This document shows, piece after piece, positions 8,415 through 16,610 of a stretch of 64,000 nt of DNA (the stretch's first letter is position 1; each line of letters begins with the position of its first letter). Source of the DNA: Alloalcanivorax xenomutans (GTDB lineage: Bacteria > Pseudomonadota > Gammaproteobacteria > Pseudomonadales > Alcanivoracaceae). The DNA lies in contig NZ_OBMO01000017.1 of the NCBI RefSeq assembly GCF_900217905.1, positions 57,611 to 121,610 of the forward strand, in the 5' to 3' direction. A program made the translations under genes and the position numbers. A model generated the notes under the pieces. The model saw only the letters and a list, made by a program, of their open reading frames with translations, was not told the origin of the DNA and searched no databases.

Positions 8415-8496
8415 TGTAGGGGCTTTGTCCGGGGGCGGGCCGCTGCAAGCGAATTGCACCGCGTCTGAAGAATTCGCTTGCGGGCAAGCCCCTACA
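8415..8496. repeat. REP-like palindrome, family copy A
   Basis: TGTAGGGGCTT...TGCAAGCGAATT pairs with AATTCGCTTGCGGGCAAGCCCCTACA. The left arm carries an extra insertion of about 15 nt. It belongs to the same family as copies at 13985, 39196 and 61002 (core GCTTGC...GCAAGCGAA). It sits between convergent genes, where it may also act as a terminator. Confidence 0.75.
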
Positions 8497-8526
8497 GCGG
8501 CTTTGTAGCCATCGGCCGAGGGCCTC

Positions 8527-9384
8527 CTACCGTGACGCCGGCACCGCGCTGTCCAGCACCCTGAGAAAGGTCACCGGTTCGGATCGGTAGCGGGAATTCC
8601 CGGCCTTGTCCACGTAGCGAATATCACCCAGGCTATCGATGATGATCACCGTGGGGTCCACGGTGTCGGATTGATGCCCCAGCAGCTCCAGCCCCAGAGG
8701 GGTACCGCCGGGATCCAGCAATTGCAGCTGCCGGGCAGCGGTCAGATCCGGATCGATCCAACGTTCAAGCGGTACGCCCAGCCGATCCGCCATGCGGCAG
8801 GAGCGGGCATCGCTGTCGGCGCTGATCAGGACGATACGGGCGCCGCGACGCCCCAGGGCACCACGATGCCGCGCCAGCAGACGCAACAGCTCCACGCTTT
8901 TCGGGCACCAGTCGCCGCGATGAAATAACAGTACCGCCGGGGCGCCCCGCAATGAGGTGGAGGATACCGCATTGCCGCGCAAGTCCTGAAACGTCAGCAC
9001 CGGCAACCGCTGACCGGGCCGGGGCCCATCGCCGCGTTCCCGGTATTGAGGGAAATACCAAAGCAGGCAGGCCGCCAGTCCGACCAGGCCAATTGCCGTG
9101 TAGATCCACGCCAGCGGCTGGGGATCATCCAGCGACAGGGTACCGAGCAAGGTCCAGGCGCTGCCGAGCCAGGCGCTCAACAACACCACAGGCAGTTGCG
9201 AGCCGCAGCCGGAACGGCCACGCCGCACCAGCCATACCGCCAGCGACAAGGTCGGCGCGTTGACCAGCAGAGGGCCAAGCCAGATCCAGTGACGCTGAGA
9301 GACCGCCATCCAGAAAGCATGGCAACAGATCGCCGCGGCCACCAGTGGATGCATGGCAATCAGGAAAGCCCGGATCCGTTTCAT
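8527..9384 (-). CDS. Membrane-anchored redoxin-domain protein
   Basis: From the ATG at 9384 this is 285 residues. The first ~120 residues form about four hydrophobic helices (e.g. FLIAMHPLVAAAICCHAFW, LVGLAACLLWYF), followed by a thioredoxin-fold AhpC/TSA-type domain. That domain contains LLFHRGDWCPKS, the peroxiredoxin-like loop with a single cysteine, while the second cysteine of a CxxC is Ser. It could be a peroxidase or thiol reductase tethered with its catalytic domain on one side of the membrane. The start is uncertain: GTG at 9387 or ATG at 9492 are also possible, adding a basic N-terminal tail. Convergent with DAHP synthase. Confidence 0.75.
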   Translation of the reverse strand: MKRIRAFLIAMHPLVAAAICCHAFWMAVSQRHWIWLGPLLVNAPTLSLAVWLVRRGRSGCGSQLPVVLLSAWLGSAWTLLGTLSLDDPQPLAWIYTAIGLVGLAACLLWYFPQYRERGDGPRPGQRLPVLTFQDLRGNAVSSTSLRGAPAVLLFHRGDWCPKSVELLRLLARHRGALGRRGARIVLISADSDARSCRMADRLGVPLERWIDPDLTAARQLQLLDPGGTPLGLELLGHQSDTVDPTVIIIDSLGDIRYVDKAGNSRYRSEPVTFLRVLDSAVPASR

Positions 9385-9660
9385 CACGTGCCGCTTGCCC
9401 TCCCCTTTTCCAACCCCGTCCGTGGGCACCACCACGGCCCGCGACACTGTCCCCTTGCGTCGCCCTCGCCGCGCCAATGCCATACCGATCATTGTCGCCC
9501 CCTGACTATTGTTGACTATCATTATGCGGATCGCGGGGCCAGGCCGCCGCCATCGGAGGTGATTGCTTGTCTTCCCTGAAACGTTTTCCCCAACGCTTCG
9601 GTATACGTTACAAGGGATAAGTTAGGTGGTCACGAAAGGTTTAACAAGAGAGAATGTAAC

Positions 9661-9932
9661 CTAGGGCCTGTTCCCCCTATTTCCACCGCGCCTGTTGCGG
9701 CTAAAACGTCACCAATCCAGGCACAAGGAGAGAAGTTTGGTCATTCCAAATGAACAACGAGTAACGCAGAGTGGTGATGTTTTAGCCGCAACCCGAAGGG
9801 CTGGAGCCCTTTTTACCTCCCGCGTCGTTGTCGGTTGCTCATTTGGAATGACCAAACCGCGCGCCCTCCGCCTGGCTGGAGGCAAAAAGGGCATCCAGCA
9901 GGCGCGACGGAAATAGTGTGAACAGACCCTAG
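9661..9932. mobile_element. MITE-like element with nested inverted repeats
   Basis: A 272-bp non-coding element bounded by 34-bp terminal inverted repeats (9661-9694 and 9899-9932, about five mismatches), each with CTAG at the outer end (CTAGGGyCTGTTC...). Inside are further perfect or near-perfect pairs: 9695-9714 with 9772-9791, 9736-9760 with about 9825-9856, and 9806-9820 with 9878-9892. No transposase is encoded. CTAG at both tips may be the target duplication. The rest of the gap (9385-9660) shows no gene. Confidence 0.75.
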
Positions 9933-10002
9933 CCAAATCAGAATGACCGGATTCATTGGGCCCGTCCGGTCCGGCATGGGCAGAAACGGAGCAATCAACA
10001 GG

Positions 10003-10842
10003 ATGTCGTCCCAGTCCCCATCCCAGCGTGAGCGCTGGCGCCACATTATCTTTGGCACGGATACCCCGGCCGGCCAGCGTTTCGACCTCTTGCTGATCAT
10101 CGCCATCCTCAGCAGCGTTGTCGCCGTCATGCTGGACAGCGTGCAAAGCATCCACCAGCGTTACGGCGACTGGTTGTATGGCGTGGAATGGTTCTTCACC
10201 CTGCTGTTCACTGGTGAGTACCTGGTTCGCCTCTGGGTCAGCGACCGCCCGCTGCGCTATGCGCGCAGTTTCTTCGGCGTGGTTGATCTGCTTTCCGTGG
10301 TCCCCACTTACATCAGCCTGCTGGTGCCCGGCGCCAACTATCTGCTTACCATTCGCGCTCTGCGGGTGCTGAGAATCTTCCGCATCATGAAACTGGCGGC
10401 GCTGATGAGCGAGGCCAATCAGCTTGGCCTGGCGCTGGTCCGCACCCGCCGCAAGATCGGCATTTTCATGTTCTCGGTGCTGGTGGTGATCATCATTTTC
10501 GGCAGTCTGATCTACGTGGTCGAAGGGCCAAGCAATGGCTTCACCAGTATTCCGCGCAGCATCTACTGGGCCATCGTCACCGTGACCACGGTGGGCTACG
10601 GCGACATCTCACCACAAACGCCCATCGGCCAGGCCGTGGCGTCCCTGGCGATGATCACCGGCTACGCCATCATCGCCGTGCCCACCGGCATCGTCACCGC
10701 GGAAATCTCCGCCGCGCACATTGCCCGCCGCTATGAACGGGAATGCCCCAATTGCCACCGCCATGACCATGATCCGGACGCCCGCTTCTGCAAACAATGC
10801 GGTACCGGTTTGCCCAAGCCCGGCGGCGACGACGAGGCCTGA
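10003..10842 (+). CDS. Voltage-gated potassium-type ion channel with C-terminal zinc ribbon
   Basis: A 279-residue six-helix channel protein (ion_trans family). The S4 voltage sensor has regularly spaced arginines (IRALRVLRIFRIMK). The pore loop carries the potassium selectivity filter TTVGYGD, followed by an S6 helix. After the membrane region is a short cytoplasmic tail with two Cys pairs (CPNC...CKQC), a probable zinc ribbon. The ATG at 10003 is chosen with GGAG at 9988-9991; a longer start at 9943 lacks support. It probably conducts K+ in the inner membrane. It is convergent with nirD, the two stop codons being directly adjacent (TGATCA at 10840-10845). Confidence 0.9.
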   Translation: MSSQSPSQRERWRHIIFGTDTPAGQRFDLLLIIAILSSVVAVMLDSVQSIHQRYGDWLYGVEWFFTLLFTGEYLVRLWVSDRPLRYARSFFGVVDLLSVVPTYISLLVPGANYLLTIRALRVLRIFRIMKLAALMSEANQLGLALVRTRRKIGIFMFSVLVVIIIFGSLIYVVEGPSNGFTSIPRSIYWAIVTVTTVGYGDISPQTPIGQAVASLAMITGYAIIAVPTGIVTAEISAAHIARRYERECPNCHRHDHDPDARFCKQCGTGLPKPGGDDEA

Positions 10843-11184
10843 TCAGCCGACGGCGACTTCCACCAGCTCGCCGCGCAACCGGACCGGATACACGGTCAGG
10901 GATACCGTCTCGTCCTCCAGGCACTTCCCGGTTTCCAGACAGAAGTGCTGTTTATACAGCGGTGACGCCACCACTCTGGTCCCCCCCAGGGAGCCCAGCA
11001 GACCGCGGCTGATCACATTGGCGCGGCTGAACGGGTCCATGTTATCCAGCGCATGGAGCTGGCCGTCGCGGGTACGGAACAGCGCCGCCTGCCCCTCGGG
11101 CAGGCGCACTCCGACACCGGTACCGGGCAGAATTTCATCCACTTTGCACACCGCTTTCCATTCCAGAGTAACGGAACTGTTCAT
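10843..11184 (-). CDS. nirD: Nitrite reductase (NADH) small subunit NirD
   Basis: A 113-residue Rieske-fold subunit of assimilatory nitrite reductase. As usual for NirD it keeps the fold (WKAVCKVDEILPGTGVGV; LYKQHFCLETGKC) but lacks the paired Cys-x-His motifs needed for a Rieske cluster. It helps NirB reduce nitrite to ammonium in the cytoplasm. It lies 3 nt downstream of nirB and is certainly co-transcribed with it, presumably from the sigma-54 promoter at 13771-13786. Confidence 0.94.
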   Translation of the reverse strand: MNSSVTLEWKAVCKVDEILPGTGVGVRLPEGQAALFRTRDGQLHALDNMDPFSRANVISRGLLGSLGGTRVVASPLYKQHFCLETGKCLEDETVSLTVYPVRLRGELVEVAVG

Positions 11185-11187
11185 GCC

Positions 11188-13719
11188 TTAACCCTCCTGT
11201 TGCACCAGCTCGATACGTTCATGCTCATAGGCCGGACGACGCTGACCACGCTCACGGACGTAATGCAGATTGTCATCGGCGACATCATCGTTAACGAAGT
11301 GCTTGAAGCGTTTCACCGCCTGGGGATCTTCCACGGTGGTCTTCCACTCGCATTGATAGGTGTCGATCACCTGTTGCATCTGCGCCTCCAGCTCTTCACC
11401 GATACCCAGCGAATCCTCCAGCACCACCTGCTTGAGGTAATCCAGCCCGCCTTCCAGGTTCTCCAACCACACGCTGGTGCGCTGCAGGCGGTCGGCGGTG
11501 CGGATGTAGAACATCAAAAAGCGGTCGATGGTTCTGATCAGTTGTTCATCGGACAAGTCGGAGGCGAGCAGATCCGCGTGACGGGGACGCATGCCGCCGT
11601 TGCCGCAGACATAAAGGTTCCAACCCTTGTCGGTGGCGATCACGCCCACATCCTTGCTTTGCGCTTCGGCGCATTCGCGGGTGCAGCCACTCACCGCCAT
11701 CTTGATCTTGTGCGGGCTGCGCAGCCCCTTGTAGCGTTCTTCCACCTGAATGGCGGTGCCCACCGAATCCTTGACACCGTATCGGCACCAGGTGGAGCCG
11801 ACGCAGGATTTCACCGTGCGCAGGGATTTACCGTAGGCGTGTCCGGTCTCGAAACCGGCGTCCACCAGAATCTTCCAGATTTCCGGCAGCTGATCGACGC
11901 GGGCACCGAACAGATCCACCCGCTGCCCGCCGGTGATCTTGGTGTACAAATCGTATTTCTTCGCCACTTCGCCCAGCACGATGAGCTTGTCCGGCGTGAT
12001 TTCACCGCCGGGTACACGGGGCACGATGGAGTAAGTGCCGTCACGTTGCATGTTGCCAAGAAAATAATCGTTGGTGTCCTGCAGACCGGCGTGGGGCTTG
12101 CTCAGCACATAGTCGTTCCAGCAGGACGCCAGCACCGAAGCGGCCAGCGGTTTACAGATATCGCAGCCGTCGCCACTGCCGTGTTTTTCCAGCAACTCGT
12201 CGAAGGTCTTGATTTCCCCCACCCGCACCAGGTGATAGATCTCCTGGCGGGAATACGGGAAGTGTTCGCACACGTGGTTATTCACCTCCACGCCGCGCTT
12301 GGCCAGCTCGCTGTCCAGCACCTGCTTGACCAAAGCGGCGCAGCCGCCGCAGGTGGCGGAGGCCTTGGTGCAGGCTTTCAGATCACCAACGGTGGTGGCG
12401 CCGTCATCGATGGCGGCGCACAGCGCGCCTTTGGAAACATTGTTGCAGGAGCAGATCTGGGCACTATCCGGCAAGGCATCGGCGCCGAGCATGGGGGCAT
12501 CGCCGGCGGCCGGAGCGATCAGAGCGGCGGCTTCTCCGGGCAGGTCGATCCGGTTCAGGCACAGTTGCAGCAGGTTGCCATAATCGTTGGCGTCGCCCAC
12601 CAGTACCGCGCCCAATAGTTTCTTGCCACACTCGCTGACCACCACTTTCTTGTACACGCCGGTGCTCTGGTCGAAGAACACCGCGCTGCGGGCACCAGGC
12701 GTCTGGCCATGGGCATCCCCCACCGAGGCCACGTCCACACCCATCAGTTTCAGCTTGGTGCTCATATCGGCACCCTGGAAACTCGGCTCGGAATCCGCGC
12801 ACAAGCGCGCGGCGGCGGTCTCCGCCATTTGATAACCCGGCGCCACCAGCCCGAAGATCCGGCCCTGCCATAACGCCACCTCGCCGATGGCGAAAATATC
12901 CGGGTCGGAGGTGACACAGTAATCATCAATCACCACCCCGCCGCGTTCACCGACCTCCAGCCCGCAGGCGCGGGCAAGGCTGTCCTCCGGACGAATGCCG
13001 GCGGAAAACACGATGATGTCGGTTTCCAGGTGGCGGTCCTCGCCAAAGTCCATGCGATGGCGGTGCTGTTCGCCGTCGACGATGGCCCGGGTGCCGGTAT
13101 TGGTGTGGACCGTCACGCCCAGCGCTTCGATTTTGTCCTTCAACAAACCGCCACCGAGATCGTCCACCTGAACCGCCATCAGACGCGGCGCGAACTCCAC
13201 CACATGGGTTTCCAGTCCCAGATCGTGCAGGGCCTTGGCCGCTTCCAGGCCGAGCAGGCCGCCGCCCACCACGGTGCCGATACGGGCCTGATCCGCGGCG
13301 GCGATAATCTCGTCCAGGTCATCAAGGGTGCGGTAAACAAAGCAGTTCGGGCGGTCGTTACCGTCAATGGGCGGCACGAACGGATAGGACCCGGTGGCCA
13401 GCACCAGTTTGTCGTAATCCAGCCGCTCTCCCGCTTCGGTGATCACTACCCTGGCGTCCCGGTCGATCTCGCGCACCCGGGTGGACAGCTTCAGGGTCAG
13501 CCCCGGTTGTGCCATGAAACCCTCCGGCACCAGCGACAGAGCATCGGCATCGCGCTCGGTAAAGTAACGGGTCAAGCCAACCCGGTCATAGGCCGGCCGG
13601 CTCTCCGCGCACAGGATCGTCACGTCGTAGTGATCAAGACCACCACGGTCCGCCAGCGCCTCCAGAAAGCGCTGCCCCACCATACCGTGGCCTACCAGCA
13701 ACACCTTTTGTTTCGTCAT
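11188..13719 (-). CDS. nirB: Nitrite reductase (NADH) large subunit NirB
   Basis: An 843-residue multi-domain enzyme. In order: an NADH/FAD pyridine nucleotide-disulfide oxidoreductase domain (VGHGMVG at about 8-14, GGGLLGLEAA at about 150); two BFD-like [2Fe-2S] segments (CSCNNVSKG and CGGCAAL near 420-460, then a Cys-rich region near 520); and a sulfite/nitrite reductase domain whose CVGSTWCRYG and SGCTRECAE cysteines bind the siroheme-coupled [4Fe-4S] cluster. It reduces nitrite to ammonium. The ATG at 13719, preceded by AGGGGAC, is preferred; the longer frame to 13824 runs through the promoter. Nitrate-uptake genes are not in this window. Confidence 0.95.
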   Translation of the reverse strand: MTKQKVLLVGHGMVGQRFLEALADRGGLDHYDVTILCAESRPAYDRVGLTRYFTERDADALSLVPEGFMAQPGLTLKLSTRVREIDRDARVVITEAGERLDYDKLVLATGSYPFVPPIDGNDRPNCFVYRTLDDLDEIIAAADQARIGTVVGGGLLGLEAAKALHDLGLETHVVEFAPRLMAVQVDDLGGGLLKDKIEALGVTVHTNTGTRAIVDGEQHRHRMDFGEDRHLETDIIVFSAGIRPEDSLARACGLEVGERGGVVIDDYCVTSDPDIFAIGEVALWQGRIFGLVAPGYQMAETAAARLCADSEPSFQGADMSTKLKLMGVDVASVGDAHGQTPGARSAVFFDQSTGVYKKVVVSECGKKLLGAVLVGDANDYGNLLQLCLNRIDLPGEAAALIAPAAGDAPMLGADALPDSAQICSCNNVSKGALCAAIDDGATTVGDLKACTKASATCGGCAALVKQVLDSELAKRGVEVNNHVCEHFPYSRQEIYHLVRVGEIKTFDELLEKHGSGDGCDICKPLAASVLASCWNDYVLSKPHAGLQDTNDYFLGNMQRDGTYSIVPRVPGGEITPDKLIVLGEVAKKYDLYTKITGGQRVDLFGARVDQLPEIWKILVDAGFETGHAYGKSLRTVKSCVGSTWCRYGVKDSVGTAIQVEERYKGLRSPHKIKMAVSGCTRECAEAQSKDVGVIATDKGWNLYVCGNGGMRPRHADLLASDLSDEQLIRTIDRFLMFYIRTADRLQRTSVWLENLEGGLDYLKQVVLEDSLGIGEELEAQMQQVIDTYQCEWKTTVEDPQAVKRFKHFVNDDVADDNLHYVRERGQRRPAYEHERIELVQQEG

Positions 13720-13770
13720 GGGAATGTCCCCTTTCACCGTTTCAGCTTGCCAACTGTTGAACAGGGTGAA

Positions 13771-13786
13771 AGCAAAGCCCATGCCA
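13771..13786 (-). promoter_or_regulatory. Sigma-54 (RpoN) promoter of nirBD
   Basis: Read on the minus strand, TGGCATGGGCTTTGCT matches the RpoN consensus TGGCACGNNNNTTGCW at 11 of the 12 specified positions. GG and GC are spaced correctly for -24/-12. The predicted start near 13760 gives a leader of about 40 nt before the nirB ATG. The rest of the 13720-14087 gap contains no gene: a near-palindrome ATGGTGCGCCAT at about 13893-13904 could be an activator site, and a REP copy follows. Confidence 0.75.
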
Positions 13787-13984
13787 TGTGCATAACCCTT
13801 TGATTTAAATGGGTTTAAGGCCATGAAGAACGATCAGGGGAAGAGACACTCGCTTTAGCGGCGGGCAAGGACGCCCCATTTCGAGGCAGATTATGGTGCG
13901 CCATGTTGGAACAAAAACGGGCACGGTTGTGGGGCGGCACTACACCCTGAGAAAGATCAAATCGGAGGTCGCTACCAGGCCACC

Positions 13985-14057
13985 GCAGGAGCTTGCCTTG
14001 CAAGCGAATTCGGCTTCCGGCGCAAAAGATTCGCTTGCAAGGCAAGCTCCCACAGCG
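13985..14057. repeat. REP-like palindrome, family copy B
   Basis: The arms 13985-14009 and 14029-14053 (core AGCTTGCCTTGCAAGCGAAT) are complementary along about 25 nt with one mismatch, loop about 19 nt. It lies between the nirB promoter region and the 3' end of the DUF1285 gene. Confidence 0.8.
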
Positions 14058-14087
14058 GCTTCGTGGTTAGTCCGGTCTGGTTGTGTA

Positions 14088-14648
14088 TCAGAACGAGCCG
14101 AGGGAAAAACGGGCGCCGTCGCTGTCGATATACAAGTGGGTCACGCCGTCCCGCTCTTCATGGCCGGCCCACTCCACCAGTTGGTAGAACATGTTGCGGG
14201 AAATCAGTGCTTCCAGATTGTCGCGCACGTGCAGATAAGGGGACGGCTCCCCGCTGTCCGGGTCGTGTTCTATTCGCAATGGATGCCGTTCACCAGCCAC
14301 CACGTGAGTTCCCACATTGGTGGTGAACACCAGCTTGTCGACACCATCGTCCTTCACACGCTGTACGTCGGTGGCGACAAAAGGCGCGTCGTCCACCTCG
14401 ATGCGCAGTTTTTCCACCGGCGTAATCAGGAAGTAGTCATCGCCTTCACGCAACAGAATGGTGGAAAACAATCGCACCATACGCTCTCGTTCAATCGGCG
14501 ATTCCTGGTAATACCAGGTGCCGTCACGGGCAATGCGCATACGGCTTTCGCCCTGATGTTCCGGGTGCCACTGATGCACCGGCGGCAGCCCCTGCTCGTC
14601 CCGTTCGGCCTTTTCCAGCAGGGCCAACAGGGAATCGGCGGAAGTCAT
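14088..14648 (-). CDS. DUF1285 family protein
   Basis: A 186-residue cytoplasmic protein of the DUF1285 family. Landmarks are the segment WHPEHQGESRMRIARDGTW and the later YYQESPIERERMVRLFSTIL followed by EGDDYFLITPVEKLRI. No catalytic role is established for this family. The start codon overlaps the stop of the upstream TetR gene by 4 nt (ATGA), so translation is coupled and the two proteins are probably functionally linked. A REP copy follows the gene. Confidence 0.88.
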   Translation of the reverse strand: MTSADSLLALLEKAERDEQGLPPVHQWHPEHQGESRMRIARDGTWYYQESPIERERMVRLFSTILLREGDDYFLITPVEKLRIEVDDAPFVATDVQRVKDDGVDKLVFTTNVGTHVVAGERHPLRIEHDPDSGEPSPYLHVRDNLEALISRNMFYQLVEWAGHEERDGVTHLYIDSDGARFSLGSF

Positions 14649-15277
14649 TTTCGGCGTTGTCCTTTATTGCCCATGCGAATACCAATTTCGATCAGGAAGT
14701 CGAGGAAATCCTCCTTTTCGTCGATCAGCCCCATATAGAACGGCGATTGCACCAGCGCCACGGCGCCGTGGGCCAGCGCCCAGGCCGCGCAAATGTGATA
14801 AATCGGCGGCACGTCTTCCAGGGAGCCCTCACTGATGCGCGCCTTGACGATGCTCTTGAGTCGTTCGAAATTGGCTTCGCGGATGTTGTGCAGTTTCTCC
14901 ACCAGTTCCGGCACCGCGTGGTCCTTGATCACCTTGTTTTCCAGCCGGTCGAACAGTTGGTAGCGGGCCGGGTCGTTGATGCGGAAACGAAAATACTCGC
15001 GGGTCAGTTTTTCCTTGTCGTCGTCCTCGGAAATACTGTTGAACACCGCCGCCAGATCCTCTTCATAACGCAGCATCAGCAGCAGATAGATCTCGTTCTT
15101 GGTTTCGAAGTGCTTATAGATGGTGCCTTTGCCAATCCCCACCCGGTCGGCGATCATTTCCACGGTGACACGATCCTCTCCCTGCTCCAGGAATAATTCC
15201 AGAGCGGTATCGAGGATTTGTTGCTCCCGTTGCCGGAATTCCTGTGCCTTACGCGTCGCTTTTTCCAGATCAGCCAT
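14645..15277 (-). CDS. TetR/AcrR-family transcriptional regulator
   Basis: A 210-residue TetR-type repressor. The N-terminal helix-turn-helix (about residues 18-65) shows LFLEQGEDRVTVEMIADRVG followed by IGKGTIYKHFETKNEIY. The C-terminal ligand/dimer domain is variable and gives no clue to the inducer. It is co-transcribed with, and overlaps by 4 nt, the DUF1285 gene. A class V PLP enzyme lies divergently 200 nt away and could be another target. No clear operator was identified in 15278-15477. Confidence 0.93.
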   Translation of the reverse strand: MADLEKATRKAQEFRQREQQILDTALELFLEQGEDRVTVEMIADRVGIGKGTIYKHFETKNEIYLLLMLRYEEDLAAVFNSISEDDDKEKLTREYFRFRINDPARYQLFDRLENKVIKDHAVPELVEKLHNIREANFERLKSIVKARISEGSLEDVPPIYHICAAWALAHGAVALVQSPFYMGLIDEKEDFLDFLIEIGIRMGNKGQRRK

Positions 15278-15477
15278 TCATCCTTACTCCCAAGACCGGT
15301 GAATCCCGCGATTCACCACAGTTTATCCCACCCCCGGGCACCATGCATCACGGGCCAGGTTGACCTGCCACGGCAATCGGTCATGCTGTGAGTCATGTGT
15401 TCCGGCGAATTATCGATGCCCCTTTCGGGCAGGATGATACCCACCCGCCCGGCAATGACAATGGAGTCGATCATCAC

Positions 15478-16599
15478 ATGACCAGCGCTCTGGATCTGTC
15501 CGCGGAATTCCCTCTTGAAAACGACGTGCTTTATCTCAATCACGCCGCCGTGGCGCCGTGGCCTAAACGCACCCGGGACGCGGTGGTGCGTTTCGCCGAG
15601 CAGAACATCACCGTGGGGGCGCGGGACTATCCGCGCTGGCTCGACACCGAGCAAACTCTGCGCGGCCGCCTCGCCGCGCTGATCGGCGGTGTGCCGCACG
15701 AAGACATCGCCTTGCTCAAGAACACCTCCGAAGGGCTGTCCGTCATTGCCCAGGGGCTGTCCTGGCGGGACGGCGATCAGGTGCTGATCAGCGATCAGGA
15801 GTTCCCCTCCAACCGCATTCCCTGGCAGGCCCTGGCCGAACAGGGTGTGGAGGTGATCCAGGTGCCGGTGGACGGGGACAACGCCGAGCAGCGCGTCATC
15901 GATGCGCTTGGCCCCCGTGTACGCCTGGTGTCACTGTCATCGGTGCAATATGCCAGTGGCATCCGCCTGGATCTGGCGCCGATCGGCGCCGCGTGCCGGG
16001 AACGGGGCGTGCTGTTCTGCGTGGACGCGATCCAGAGTCTGGGGGCTCACGTCTTCGACGCCGAAAGCATCAATGCGGATTTCGTCGTCGCCGACGGCCA
16101 TAAGTGGATGCTGGGGCCGGAAGGGCTGGCGCTGTTTTACGCCCGTCCGGAAGCCCGCGACCGGCTGCGCCTGCGTCAGTTCGGCTGGCACATGGTGGCG
16201 GCATCCGGTGATTATGACCGCCAGGACTGGCGGCCGGCGGATGATGCCCGTCGTTTCGAGTGCGGCAGCCCCAACCTGTTGTGCGCCCATGCGCTCAACG
16301 CGTCTCTGTCGTTACTGGAAGAGGTGGGCATGGCGGCGGTGGAACAGCGCCTGACCGATACCGTGACCGGCCTGATCGGCGAGCTCAAGGCGCGCGGCGC
16401 GGAGTTGCTGACCCCGGAAGCGGCACGCCGCCGCGCCGGCATCGTCACGTTCCGGCTGCCCGGCGAGGAACCGCAATCCACCTTTGAACGTCTGCGTCAG
16501 GGCGGCGTGGTCTGCGCCCAGCGCGGTGGCGGCGTGCGCTTCTCGCCCCACTTTCATACTGACCAGTCAGTCATCGACCGCGCCCTGGCGCTGTTGTAG
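15478..16599 (+). CDS. PLP-dependent class V aminotransferase-fold enzyme
   Basis: A 373-residue fold-type I PLP enzyme of the NifS/class V group. The Schiff-base lysine is Lys209 in ADGHKWMLGPEG, with FCVDAIQSLGAH supplying the PLP-ring Asp, and a C-terminal GGVRFSPHF motif typical of isopenicillin N epimerase/desulfurase-like members. Substrate is not predictable; cysteine desulfurase, kynureninase-like or epimerase activities are all possible. The ATG at 15478 has GGAG about 11 nt upstream. It is followed 11 nt later by a papain-fold pseudoenzyme gene, probably in the same operon. Confidence 0.88.
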   Translation: MTSALDLSAEFPLENDVLYLNHAAVAPWPKRTRDAVVRFAEQNITVGARDYPRWLDTEQTLRGRLAALIGGVPHEDIALLKNTSEGLSVIAQGLSWRDGDQVLISDQEFPSNRIPWQALAEQGVEVIQVPVDGDNAEQRVIDALGPRVRLVSLSSVQYASGIRLDLAPIGAACRERGVLFCVDAIQSLGAHVFDAESINADFVVADGHKWMLGPEGLALFYARPEARDRLRLRQFGWHMVAASGDYDRQDWRPADDARRFECGSPNLLCAHALNASLSLLEEVGMAAVEQRLTDTVTGLIGELKARGAELLTPEAARRRAGIVTFRLPGEEPQSTFERLRQGGVVCAQRGGGVRFSPHFHTDQSVIDRALALL

Positions 16600-16610
16600 G
16601 ATAGCCCCCC

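Noticed and set aside
9709..10155. 148-residue frame across the MITE-like element
   Set aside because: It crosses the inverted repeats and the start of the channel gene; the reading frame is an accident of the repeat.
11053..12618. 521-residue frame opposite nirB
   Set aside because: Antisense shadow of a conserved GC-rich gene; no ribosome-binding site and His/Gln/Gly-rich composition typical of such shadows.
13720..13824. N-terminal extension of NirB
   Set aside because: It would run through the sigma-54 promoter; the ATG at 13719 begins the conserved nucleotide-binding domain and has a ribosome-binding site.
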